Of a DNA stretch of 64,000 nt, positions 54,602-64,000 are shown piece after piece. Source of the stretch: Aequoribacter fuscus (lineage in GTDB: Bacteria > Pseudomonadota > Gammaproteobacteria > Pseudomonadales > Halieaceae); NCBI RefSeq assembly GCF_009910365.1, contig NZ_CP036423.1, positions 1,488,001-1,552,000 of the forward strand, in the 5' to 3' direction. Each line of letters begins with the position of its first letter. Position 1 is the stretch's first letter. Both the position numbers and the translations under genes were made by a program. The notes beneath the pieces are model-generated. The model worked only from the letters and a program-made list of their open reading frames with translations, was not told the DNA's origin and did no database searches.

Positions 54602-56326
54602 ATGCAATGGTTCCCCGCGGCACAGTGGCTCAGAGGCTACAATCGCTCGTTGTTCACCGCTGATTTTATCGCGGCGATCATCGTCACGATTATGCTCATC
54701 CCGCAATCGCTGGCCTACGCGATGTTGGCCGGGGTGCCTCCAGAGGTTGGGCTGTATGCTTCAGTACTGCCTCTGGTCGCTTACGCCTTGTTTGGCACAA
54801 GTCGCACTTTATCGGTAGGGCCCGTTGCCGTCGTCAGTTTGATGACTGCTAGCGCGGTGAGTGACGCGGTTGCGGTAACCGGAGCCGATTATCATCAGGC
54901 GGCGATCTTACTGGCCTTGCTCTCCGCTGCGATGTTGATTGGCATGGGCTTGCTGCGATTTGGTTTTTTGGCCAACTTTTTATCGCATCCGGTCGTCTCG
55001 GGCTTCATATCTGCCTCTGGGATCATTATTGCGTTGAGCCAGTTGAAGCACGTATTAGGTATTTCGGCTCACGGTGAAACACTGATTGAGCTCGGTGAGT
55101 CCCTGTTGGCTCATGTTGCCCAGACGAATGGCTATACTTTGGGCGTTGGCGTGTTTGCCTTGCTCTTCCTGGCGTGGTGTCGAACTTATCTGGGCGTCTC
55201 GCTTGTTCGCATGGGATGTTCAAAAGATTTGGCCTCGACATTAACCAAAACCGCGCCTGTTATCTCGATTGCAGCGACCATTGCCCTAGCCTACGGTTTT
55301 GACTTAGCAGACCGAGGCGTGGCTATTGTCGGGGCCGTGCCCAGCGGTTTGCCCAGCCTCGGCTTGCCAGCATTCGATTGGCGTTTAATCGAGCAACTCT
55401 GGCCCTCCGCTTTGCTCATCTCTATCATCGGCTACGTGGAGTCGATCTCAGTTGGCCGCACTCTGGGAGCAAAACGTCGTCAACGGGTGCACTCTGATCA
55501 AGAGCTTATTGGCTTGGGCTCGGCTAATTTGGCCTCTGCTTTGTCCTCTGGCTTTCCGGTGACCGGGGGATTCTCGCGATCCGTTGTTAATTTTGACGCC
55601 GGCGCCCAAACTCCAGCAGCAAGTATTATGACGGCGCTCGGCATTGCGTTGGCGGCGATGTTTTTGACCCCCGTTCTTTTTTACCTGCCGAAAGCGACAC
55701 TGGCCGCCACAATTATTGTCGCTGTGATGAGCCTGGTCGATCTGGGTTTGCTAAAGCGTGCTTGGAGTTATTCTAAGAGCGATGGGTTGGCCCTAGCGGG
55801 AACCATCGTCATTACCCTACTGGCGGGCGTTGAAGCAGGTGTTGTAACCGGCGTTGCGCTCTCCATTTTCCTGCACCTATACCACACGTCAAAGCCTCAT
55901 GTTGCCATTGTCGGAGAAGTCCCAGGCACCCAGCATTTTCGGAATGTTAACCGCCACAAAGTCATCACCGCGCCAACGATTTGCTCGATCCGGATCGACG
56001 AAAGTTTGTATTTCCCCAACGCCGCGTACCTCGAAGATGTGGTCTACGCGCAAGTCGCCAAGAATCCAGAGTTAAAGCATGTCGTGTTGATGTGCTCGGC
56101 GGTCAACGTGATCGATCTGAGCGCTCTTGAAGCCCTGGAGATGATTAACGAGAGGCTGACAGAGCTTGGTATTGGTCTGCACTTGTCTGAGGTTAAAGGG
56201 CCCGTGATGGACGCTTTGGAGCGCTCCCACCTGCTACACGCCTTGAACGGTCACGTCTATTTGTCGCAACACGAGGCTTTCACTCAATTACAGTCTGGGG
56301 CTGGGGCTTCTCGACTGGGGGACTAA
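54602..56326 (+). CDS. SulP family anion transporter with STAS domain (copy 2)
   Basis: 574-residue SulP transporter in the sulfide-oxidation operon, four bases after the SQR gene. LIPQSLAYAMLAGVPPEVGLY, FGTSRTLSVGPVAVVS, SHPVVSGFISASGII and the STAS segment ESLYFPNAAYLEDVVYAQV mirror the paralogue at 48.8 kb closely. In this context it more likely exports sulfite/sulfate produced by the dioxygenase, or exchanges anions, than imports sulfate for assimilation; direction is inference. Confidence 0.9.
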   Translation: MQWFPAAQWLRGYNRSLFTADFIAAIIVTIMLIPQSLAYAMLAGVPPEVGLYASVLPLVAYALFGTSRTLSVGPVAVVSLMTASAVSDAVAVTGADYHQAAILLALLSAAMLIGMGLLRFGFLANFLSHPVVSGFISASGIIIALSQLKHVLGISAHGETLIELGESLLAHVAQTNGYTLGVGVFALLFLAWCRTYLGVSLVRMGCSKDLASTLTKTAPVISIAATIALAYGFDLADRGVAIVGAVPSGLPSLGLPAFDWRLIEQLWPSALLISIIGYVESISVGRTLGAKRRQRVHSDQELIGLGSANLASALSSGFPVTGGFSRSVVNFDAGAQTPAASIMTALGIALAAMFLTPVLFYLPKATLAATIIVAVMSLVDLGLLKRAWSYSKSDGLALAGTIVITLLAGVEAGVVTGVALSIFLHLYHTSKPHVAIVGEVPGTQHFRNVNRHKVITAPTICSIRIDESLYFPNAAYLEDVVYAQVAKNPELKHVVLMCSAVNVIDLSALEALEMINERLTELGIGLHLSEVKGPVMDALERSHLLHALNGHVYLSQHEAFTQLQSGAGASRLGD

Positions 56327-56397
56327 CGCTGTTTAGGGCTGGCTAGCGCTGAAATAAGCCGCCATAATGGTGCTTCTTTCGTTTGTAGCTACTAACT

Positions 56398-58491
56398 ATG
56401 TTTTTGCGCTTAATTTTAATCACCCTTTTACTGTCAACCACCGCACTCGGTCTTGCGCTTGAGTCTAGCGAGGGGCCTTTAAAGTTCACAGATGAGCAGA
56501 CGAAAACTCTGCAGGAGATGATCAAAAATTTGGAGCGCAGGCATTACGCCGCAAAAGCCTACGACGATAATCTATCGATGATGCATCTCGAGCGCTATAT
56601 CGATACCTTAGATCCTCGCAAGCTTTATTTTACGATTCAAGATGTTAAAGCATTCTCTCGCCACGGTCCCTTGCTTGATGATCAAGCCAAAGAGCGTACC
56701 CTGCAGGCGGCGATCGAGGTGTATTCGATCTACTACGAGCGTCGAGTCGCTCGTTTATCGGGGTTTCTGGATAACATGGCCGCTCAGATTGCCCAGCTCG
56801 ATTTTAACGCAGATGATTATCTTGAGTTGGACGCTGAGAACCTCACCTGGGCAGATACCGAAGAAGCCTTGCAGGTGCGTTGGCGGCTACAGTTCAAAAA
56901 TGATGTGCTGAATCTAAAACTTGCAAAAAAAAGCGACGAAGAGATCGTTAAGACGCTTAGTAAGCGTTATGGCTATCAGCTCAAAGAAGCGCAGCGCACG
57001 ACCGAGCGCGATGTGTTTAGCGTCTATGCGAATGCTCTAGCGAGCCTGTACGGGCCGCATACGTCTTACTATTCGCCCAGACAATCAGAAAACTTTGATA
57101 TCGAGATGTCCCTATCGCTAGAGGGTATCGGTGCCCTGCTTCAGCTTGACGAGGATTATGTCAAAGTCAGCCGGATTGTGCCTAAAGGTCCGGCAGATAA
57201 ACACGGGCAGTTGAAGGCCGCGGATCGCATTATTGGCGTTGCCCAGGGCCCAGAGGGTGAAATGGTCGACGTGATCGGCTGGCGGCTTTCTGAGGTCGTT
57301 GATTTGATTCGAGGCCCAAAGGGCACAACGGTTCGACTGGAAATTATTCCCGCTAAGTCTTTTGGCTCCGGTGAAACTCAAGTCATCGAAATCGTCCGCA
57401 ATGAGGTTAAGCTCGAGGAGCAAGCTGCGCAGGCAGATGTCATAGAAATTCAGCGAGATAGCAGAACGTATAGGATTGGAGTCATAGATATTCCAACCTT
57501 TTACATGGATTTTGAAGCCGCAAGTCGAGGCGACCCAAACTACCGGAGCACGTCACGTGATGTTCGGCGCCTGCTCGATGAACTCGAAGCCAAACACGTC
57601 GATGCCGTGCTGATCGACTTGCGCAATAACGGTGGCGGCTCACTGCGTGAGGCCAATGATCTCACGGGCCTATTTATTGATTATGGTCCGACGGTGCAGA
57701 TCAAGCATTCGTCTGGCAATATTTGGCGTGATGGCAAACGTGAGCGCGGTAATTATTACTCGGGGCCTATGGGGGTCATTATTAACCGCCTGAGTGCCTC
57801 TGCATCAGAGATCTTTGCGGGTGCCATACAAGATTACGGACGCGGCTTGATCATCGGCAATGAATCATTTGGTAAAGGTACAGTGCAGACCTTTGCAGCA
57901 CTGACCGAGGGACAACTTAAAGTCACCGAGTCTAAGTTCTACCGTATATCAGGTGACTCTACACAGCATCGCGGTGTAACCCCTGATGTTGTGCTCCCCT
58001 CGCTTTACGACCCTGAAGATATTGGTGAGAGCACCATGGACTTTCCCTTGCCTTGGGATCAAATTCGAGCGGTACCACGACAAACTTACGGAGACTATGA
58101 GGCACTGCTGCCGCGCTTGATTGCGTCGTCACAACAACGGCAATTAGCGGAGCCTCATCTGGTCTTGTTGCGCGAGCAAATTGAGCTTGCGAATCGAGAC
58201 CGAGAGCAAACGCGGCTTTCTTTAAATTTCGAGGAACGGCAGAAAGCCCGTGAGGAGCGCAACGCGCGTTGGCTTGCGATCGAGAACAAGCGGCGTGCAC
58301 TGGAGGGAGAAGAGCCACTTCTTACGCTCGAGCAGGATGACGACGAGAGTGCTGGTGAGACGGACGAACAAGAACAGCGTAACGCGATCGACACCGAGCA
58401 CGATGCCCTGCTGCTGGAATCTGCGCAAGTGATCACTGACGCGCTGGCTTTTAGTCAAGAGCCCCTGCTGGCCCGACCAGCCGTTAAGTAA
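56398..58491 (+). CDS. prc: tail-specific carboxy-terminal processing protease
   Basis: 697-residue periplasmic S41 protease that trims cell-wall enzymes and degrades tagged proteins. N-terminal signal (LRLILITLLLSTTALGLA), PDZ domain around residues 240-320 (LSLEGIGALLQLDEDYVKV), DLRNNGGGSLREA, and the catalytic Ser-Lys dyad in LSASASEIFAGAIQDYGR and NESFGKGTVQ. The C-terminal region is charged and helical. Its stop overlaps the convergent cysG end by eight bases. Confidence 0.95.
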   Translation: MFLRLILITLLLSTTALGLALESSEGPLKFTDEQTKTLQEMIKNLERRHYAAKAYDDNLSMMHLERYIDTLDPRKLYFTIQDVKAFSRHGPLLDDQAKERTLQAAIEVYSIYYERRVARLSGFLDNMAAQIAQLDFNADDYLELDAENLTWADTEEALQVRWRLQFKNDVLNLKLAKKSDEEIVKTLSKRYGYQLKEAQRTTERDVFSVYANALASLYGPHTSYYSPRQSENFDIEMSLSLEGIGALLQLDEDYVKVSRIVPKGPADKHGQLKAADRIIGVAQGPEGEMVDVIGWRLSEVVDLIRGPKGTTVRLEIIPAKSFGSGETQVIEIVRNEVKLEEQAAQADVIEIQRDSRTYRIGVIDIPTFYMDFEAASRGDPNYRSTSRDVRRLLDELEAKHVDAVLIDLRNNGGGSLREANDLTGLFIDYGPTVQIKHSSGNIWRDGKRERGNYYSGPMGVIINRLSASASEIFAGAIQDYGRGLIIGNESFGKGTVQTFAALTEGQLKVTESKFYRISGDSTQHRGVTPDVVLPSLYDPEDIGESTMDFPLPWDQIRAVPRQTYGDYEALLPRLIASSQQRQLAEPHLVLLREQIELANRDREQTRLSLNFEERQKAREERNARWLAIENKRRALEGEEPLLTLEQDDDESAGETDEQEQRNAIDTEHDALLLESAQVITDALAFSQEPLLARPAVK

Positions 58492-59878
58492 TTACCTCTA
58501 GAGTCGGGCGATTATACCAGCTGAGTTTCTGGTGAAGCTTTATGACCTGCCCCACCAGTATCAATGTGGGGCCATCCCAGCTCTGTTGTTCGGCTTTAGC
58601 CACAATATCTTCAAGAGAGCCGATCAATATAAGCTGAGTCGGTAGGGTTGCATTTTGGATAAGAGCAATTGGCGTTGTCGGTGCTCTGCCCGCATCGAGC
58701 AAGCGCGTGACGACGCTATCGAGCGCCTTTAAGCCCATATAAACGACTAGAGTCTCATCAGCAGAGCCGCAATCCTCCAGAGTCAAAACCGGTGTGTCTT
58801 GCTTTAAATACCCCGGAACAAAACGCACTGATTGGGCGTAGTCCCGATGCGTTAAAGGAATACCCGCATAGCTGGCAGCGCCCGCCGCCGAGGTTATACC
58901 CGGAACGACCTGAAATGGCACGTCGTGCTCGGCGAGTAACTCGAGCTCTTCTCCACCTCTGCCAAAAATGAAAGGGTCACCACCCTTAAGTCTGACAACT
59001 TTGAGGCCTTGTTGGGCAAGCTCGAGCAGAGTGTGATTGATATCAGACTGAGCCACAGCGTGCTGATCTCTTTGCTTGCCGACGTAAATACGTTGTGCGT
59101 CTCGCCGCGCTAAATCCAACACTGCCTGCGATACTAGACGATCGTACAGGACCACGTCGGCGCGCTGCAGTAGCCGCAAGGCTTTGAAAGTCAATAGATC
59201 AGGATCGCCGGGACCTGCTCCAATTAAGGCCACATCGCCGCGCTGATAATTACTGCTTATTAGAAGATCGCTGGCGAATCGCTCGGCGGTCTCAGTATTG
59301 CCGTTAAGAACAGCTTCAGCGGCTTCGCTCTCCACTAGCGTTTCGTAGTAGAGACGTCGTTCGCTCTCGGTAGCTAGAGCGGCTTTAACACGGTCGCGCA
59401 GGGAGCCAACAAAGCGCGCGAGTAATCCGTAGTTGTTTGGCAACCAAGCTTCCAGCCGTTTACGTAACAAGCGCGCAAGTACAGGACTCTTGCCACTGCT
59501 CGAAATGCCAATAATGATGGGGTTGCGATCGACAATGGCGGGAAAGATAAATGAGCACAGGTCTGGCTCGTCGACCACATTGATGGGAATGTTGCGCTCG
59601 TTCGCTTCGGCGGCTAACCAAGTGTGTACGTCGTGATCTGAAGTGGCGGCAATGATGAGCCTCTTACCTTCGAGGTCGCTGGCTTTAACTTTGCGCTGAA
59701 CATACCGATCGTCTGGTGTTAATAAAGTCTGCAATTCAGAACATATGTCGGGTGCCACAACGCACAGTGTCGCCGAGGCTCTCTTTAATAGGGTTGCCTT
59801 GCGGGCGGCGACAGGGCCCGCACCGACCAACAAAACCTCAGCGTCTCTGAGATTGAAGGCAAGAGGCAGATAATCCAT
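58484..59878 (-). CDS. cysG: siroheme synthase (multifunctional)
   Basis: 464-residue trifunctional enzyme: N-terminal precorrin-2 dehydrogenase and sirohydrochlorin ferrochelatase (LLVGAGPVAARKATLL near residue 15, GISSSGKSPVLARLLR near 125) and C-terminal uroporphyrinogen-III methyltransferase from ~214 (VALIGAGPGDPDLLTFKAL, GGDPFIFGRGGEE, VPGITSAAGAASYAGIPLT). It supplies the siroheme needed by the sulfite reductase at 23.5 kb. Follows serS by a few bases. Confidence 0.97.
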   Translation of the reverse strand: MDYLPLAFNLRDAEVLLVGAGPVAARKATLLKRASATLCVVAPDICSELQTLLTPDDRYVQRKVKASDLEGKRLIIAATSDHDVHTWLAAEANERNIPINVVDEPDLCSFIFPAIVDRNPIIIGISSSGKSPVLARLLRKRLEAWLPNNYGLLARFVGSLRDRVKAALATESERRLYYETLVESEAAEAVLNGNTETAERFASDLLISSNYQRGDVALIGAGPGDPDLLTFKALRLLQRADVVLYDRLVSQAVLDLARRDAQRIYVGKQRDQHAVAQSDINHTLLELAQQGLKVVRLKGGDPFIFGRGGEELELLAEHDVPFQVVPGITSAAGAASYAGIPLTHRDYAQSVRFVPGYLKQDTPVLTLEDCGSADETLVVYMGLKALDSVVTRLLDAGRAPTTPIALIQNATLPTQLILIGSLEDIVAKAEQQSWDGPTLILVGQVIKLHQKLSWYNRPTLEVIT

Positions 59879-59882
59879 TACT

Positions 59883-61563
<1,681 letters not shown>

Positions 61564-61649
61564 CCGCCAGTCCAAACCAACACCCTACGCCGTTAAAGGG
61601 GTTATTGTACCTTGTTTGCAGACAAGATCCGACTCGCCGCAATCACAAA

Positions 61650-62243
61650 TTACTGAATTTCTGTGCCGGGTGGGGGGTTAAACGTAAAAACATCTTCGGG
61701 GAAGTGTCCCGGTTTAGTGTTGACTATCTCGATAAGGCTGCGATGCCCAAGACTTGTGTGTATTTCTATGCTTCGGGGATAGCCCTCTCGGGTTAAGGCT
61801 ATGCGGATGGCTTGAATTTGGCTGTCGCTATCGCGCGGGGCAAGGGACAACTGATCGTCGGTTTCTGTCACCGCATAACGCTGTTCGAGAACGCTTTTAT
61901 TGCCGCTAAATAAAGCAAGCGTTGCTTGATCGCCACTGCTCTCGTTTGAATGAAACGTCGCCACTTCTAACCAAGGATCGTAATGCCATACGCCGATTGC
62001 AGTAGCATAAAACGTCTGAGGATCCGGCGTTTGAACTTCCCACAGCGCATAATTGGGGCGTTGCAGGATCAAATCACCCTCGCTCGTTCTGATGAGGGTG
62101 CCGTTAACATCGTACTCAAATTGCGTGAACGAAGCACTTAAACCGTCCCAAGACAGCCAGCGGTCAAAGACCGATTCCGAAGCCGCGCTCGTCGACGTGA
62201 TAAATAAGTACAGCATCGTGGCTGTAATGAGTCGTAAGTGCAT
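61650..62243 (-). CDS. lolA: outer-membrane lipoprotein carrier protein LolA
   Basis: 197-residue periplasmic chaperone that carries lipoproteins from LolCDE to LolB. Signal peptide LRLITATMLYLFITSTSAAS, then LSWDGLSASFTQF and the open beta-barrel pattern with GDLILQRPNYALWE. ATG overlaps the ftsK stop as TGATG. In many relatives rarA lies between lolA and crcB; here there are only 86 bp and no room for it. Confidence 0.94.
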   Translation of the reverse strand: MHLRLITATMLYLFITSTSAASESVFDRWLSWDGLSASFTQFEYDVNGTLIRTSEGDLILQRPNYALWEVQTPDPQTFYATAIGVWHYDPWLEVATFHSNESSGDQATLALFSGNKSVLEQRYAVTETDDQLSLAPRDSDSQIQAIRIALTREGYPRSIEIHTSLGHRSLIEIVNTKPGHFPEDVFTFNPPPGTEIQ

Positions 62244-64000
62244 CAGACATCTACCGGTGGAGGTGCCAACACATCGCGCTGTCCGTTATGTCCCATCGTT
62301 GAAACAACGCCCGCAGCCTCCATTGCTTCGATCAGTCGAGCGGCACGGTTGTAACCGATACGCAACTTGCGTTGTACCGAGGATATTGACGCTCTGCGCG
62401 ATTCCAAAACGAAATGTACGGCTTCGTCATACAGAGGGTCCGCCTCGGGATCATCACCACCACTGCTTTGCAGCTCTTGAGCGGTCACGGGGGTATTGCC
62501 GCCCTCTTCCAGCAAACCTTCGATGTAGTCGGGCTTACCGCGTTTTTTCCAATCGGCAACAACGCGGTGTACTTCGTCATCCGAGCAAAAAGCGCCGTGG
62601 ACACGGGTCGGAAGTCCCGATCCTGGCGGTAAATAAAGCATGTCGCCATGTCCTAGCAGCTGCTCGGCGCCACCCTGATCCAAAATGGTTCGGCTGTCTA
62701 TCCGAGAGGACACTTGAAACGCAATACGGGTGGGTACGTTGGCTTTGATTAAGCCGGTAATCACATCGACCGAAGGTCTTTGTGTTGCCAGTATGAGATG
62801 AATGCCCGCGGCCCTCGCTTTTTGAGCAATACGAGCGATTAGCTCTTCGACTTTTTTGCCCACAATCATGATCATGTCGGCGAACTCGTCGATGACAACG
62901 ACGATCGAGGGCAAGTGCTCTAGTGCTGGTGGCACTGGTTCTTGATCAGCAAACATGACGTCTTTGCTGGGTCGCCATGTTGGATCAGTAATAACCTCAC
63001 CCGCCCGCTTTGCGTCCTCGATTTTGCGGTTATAACCGCTTAAGTTTCTAACCCCAAGCGAGGCCATGACTTTGTAGCGGCGCTCCATCTCAGCGACACA
63101 CCAGCGCAAGCCATTGGCAGCATCTTTCATGTCGGTAATCACCGGCGTGAGCAAATGTGGGATGCCATCGTACACCGATAGCTCAAGCATTTTTGGGTCG
63201 ACGAGTAACAAACGAACATCGTCTGGTGTGCATTTATACAGCAAGCTTAACAGCATTGCGTTGACGCCTACCGACTTGCCAGAGCCCGTTGTGCCCGCCA
63301 CCAAGAGATGTGGCATTTTTGCAAGATCTGCGACGACGGGTAGACCCGAGATGTCGTGACCTAGTGCCAAGGTCAACGGCGATTTCGCTGTGTCAAAGGC
63401 TCGGGACGAGAGCACCTCGCGAAAATTCACGATTTCTCGATCTTCGTTGGGTATCTCGATGCCCACCACGGACTTGCCAGGAATGACCTCTACCACCCGA
63501 ACACTAATAACGGCAAGACTGCGGGCCAAGTCCTTGGCAAGGTTGGAAATGCGCGAGACCTTGACACCCGCTGCCGGCTGGATTTCGAACCGTGTAATTA
63601 CGGGGCCCGGGTACACTGCGACCACTTCGGCCGTAATACCAAAATCTTTGAGCTTGAGTTCGAGCAGGCGTGACATCCCCTCTAGAGCCTCTTTACTGAA
63701 GCCTTTATTGGGGTCATGGGATGCGGGATCTAGCAGTTCGAGTGCCGGCAATTCTCCTGCAGGAACCATGTCTTGAAATAGATTGACCTGCTTTTCTTTC
63801 TCGGCTCGCTCGCTTTTCTCGACGGGTTTACTGGGCGCCTTTATTTTGGGCGGAGTGCGCAATTTTTGCGTTTCGACGTGCTGCTGTATTTCGATCTTGC
63901 GAGACAGTTGCGCTCGTGCTTTTGCTCGTTTTTCCCGTATTTTTCCTACTTGGTAATAGCACCAATGCCAACTTGCGCTGCAGTAACGTATCGTCCGTTC
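62243..64000 (-). CDS. ftsK: DNA translocase FtsK, C-terminal part (5' end outside window)
   Basis: Motor protein that pumps DNA through the septum and activates XerCD at dif. The visible 585 residues hold the alpha/beta motor domains and the C-terminal gamma winged helix. Walker [15 protein letters not shown], Walker [26 protein letters not shown], and gamma-domain [18 protein letters not shown] near the end. The frame is open to base 64000, so the TTG near 63862 is internal; the N-terminal four-helix membrane domain and start are outside the window. Upstream residues ([15 protein letters not shown]) look like the linker. Confidence 0.95.
   Translation of the reverse strand, partial: ERTIRYCSASWHWCYYQVGKIREKRAKARAQLSRKIEIQQHVETQKLRTPPKIKAPSKPVEKSERAEKEKQVNLFQDMVPAGELPALELLDPASHDPNKGFSKEALEGMSRLLELKLKDFGITAEVVAVYPGPVITRFEIQPAAGVKVSRISNLAKDLARSLAVISVRVVEVIPGKSVVGIEIPNEDREIVNFREVLSSRAFDTAKSPLTLALGHDISGLPVVADLAKMPHLLVAGTTGSGKSVGVNAMLLSLLYKCTPDDVRLLLVDPKMLELSVYDGIPHLLTPVITDMKDAANGLRWCVAEMERRYKVMASLGVRNLSGYNRKIEDAKRAGEVITDPTWRPSKDVMFADQEPVPPALEHLPSIVVVIDEFADMIMIVGKKVEELIARIAQKARAAGIHLILATQRPSVDVITGLIKANVPTRIAFQVSSRIDSRTILDQGGAEQLLGHGDMLYLPPGSGLPTRVHGAFCSDDEVHRVVADWKKRGKPDYIEGLLEEGGNTPVTAQELQSSGGDDPEADPLYDEAVHFVLESRRASISSVQRKLRIGYNRAARLIEAMEAAGVVSTMGHNGQRDVLAPPPVDV

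Noticed and set aside
61564-61649. Fluoride riboswitch before crcB
   Set aside because: No conserved fluoride aptamer core was found in the 86-bp leader; only a short CTTGT/ACAAG repeat.
62053-62748. 231-residue plus-strand ORF opposite lolA and ftsK
   Set aside because: It is antisense to two well-supported genes, rich in Arg/His/Cys in a way typical of shadow frames, and has no domain.
63860-63862. TTG as the start of ftsK
   Set aside because: The same frame stays open for 46 more codons to the end of the window, and the FtsK membrane domain must lie upstream.

Overview
The window reads as a contiguous chromosomal segment of a marine-type gammaproteobacterium. The conserved order fabD-fabG-acpP-fabF-pabC-mltG-tmk-holB-pilZ, tRNA-Leu-tig-clpP-clpX-lon-hupB-ppiD, mltD/gloB/rnhA/dnaQ and ftsK-lolA-crcB-serS-cysG is typical of Pseudomonas/Cellvibrionales relatives. 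The cytoplasmic GH84 enzyme, the AddAB-like pair in place of RecBCD-type genes and the sulfide-oxidation genes suggest a Halieaceae/OM60-like or neighbouring lineage; that placement is inference. I saw no transposase, integrase, phage gene, CRISPR array or rRNA. Both edges cut genes: fabD lacks its 5' end and ftsK lacks its 5' end.

Layout. 1-7.8 kb: fatty-acid synthesis, cell-wall and DNA-replication genes in one tightly packed rightward run, ending with a PilZ protein and a GH84 glycosidase. 7.9-16.4 kb: tRNA-Leu(UAG) and the proteostasis block (trigger factor, ClpP, ClpX, Lon with a sigma-32-like promoter, HU, PpiD). 16.4-21.7 kb: serA, a DUF1285 gene and the divergent electron-transfer-flavoprotein genes (etfDH versus etfBA). 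21.7-29.3 kb (minus strand): CPA2 antiporter, DUF934, siroheme sulfite/nitrite reductase, a DUF2970 protein and cobalamin-dependent metH, with one unlisted-size 37-residue membrane protein read rightward between them. 29.5-41.2 kb: nfuA, DAHP synthase, the AddB/AddA-like nuclease-helicase pair, mltD, gloB, a methyltransferase, rnhA, dnaQ. 41.2-48.6 kb: nhaB with a His-rich loop, nudC, sohB, a thioesterase, a TPR protein, a small unknown protein, two SDR oxidoreductases and a nitroreductase. 48.8-56.3 kb: the sulfide-oxidation module. 56.4-64 kb: prc, cysG, serS, crcB, lolA, ftsK.

The most interesting region is 48.8-56.3 kb. A FisR-type sigma-54 activator with three correctly spaced sensor cysteines is divergent from a persulfide dioxygenase, a sulfide:quinone oxidoreductase carrying an N-terminal DUF442 domain with a rhodanese-like loop, and a SulP transporter. 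A second SulP paralogue lies on the other side of the regulator. The divergent gap holds a near-consensus -24/-12 promoter and two palindromes with the same GTCA-TTTT-TGAC core, 33 bp apart, which look like the activator's upstream sites. The parts are known families; the fused SQR, the duplicated transporters and the explicit operator architecture are what deserve testing.

The window therefore carries both directions of sulfur chemistry: assimilatory sulfite reduction (siroheme reductase, DUF934, CysG, MetH) and regulated sulfide oxidation. A second theme is short, perfect, U-tract-free hairpins at several convergent gene junctions.
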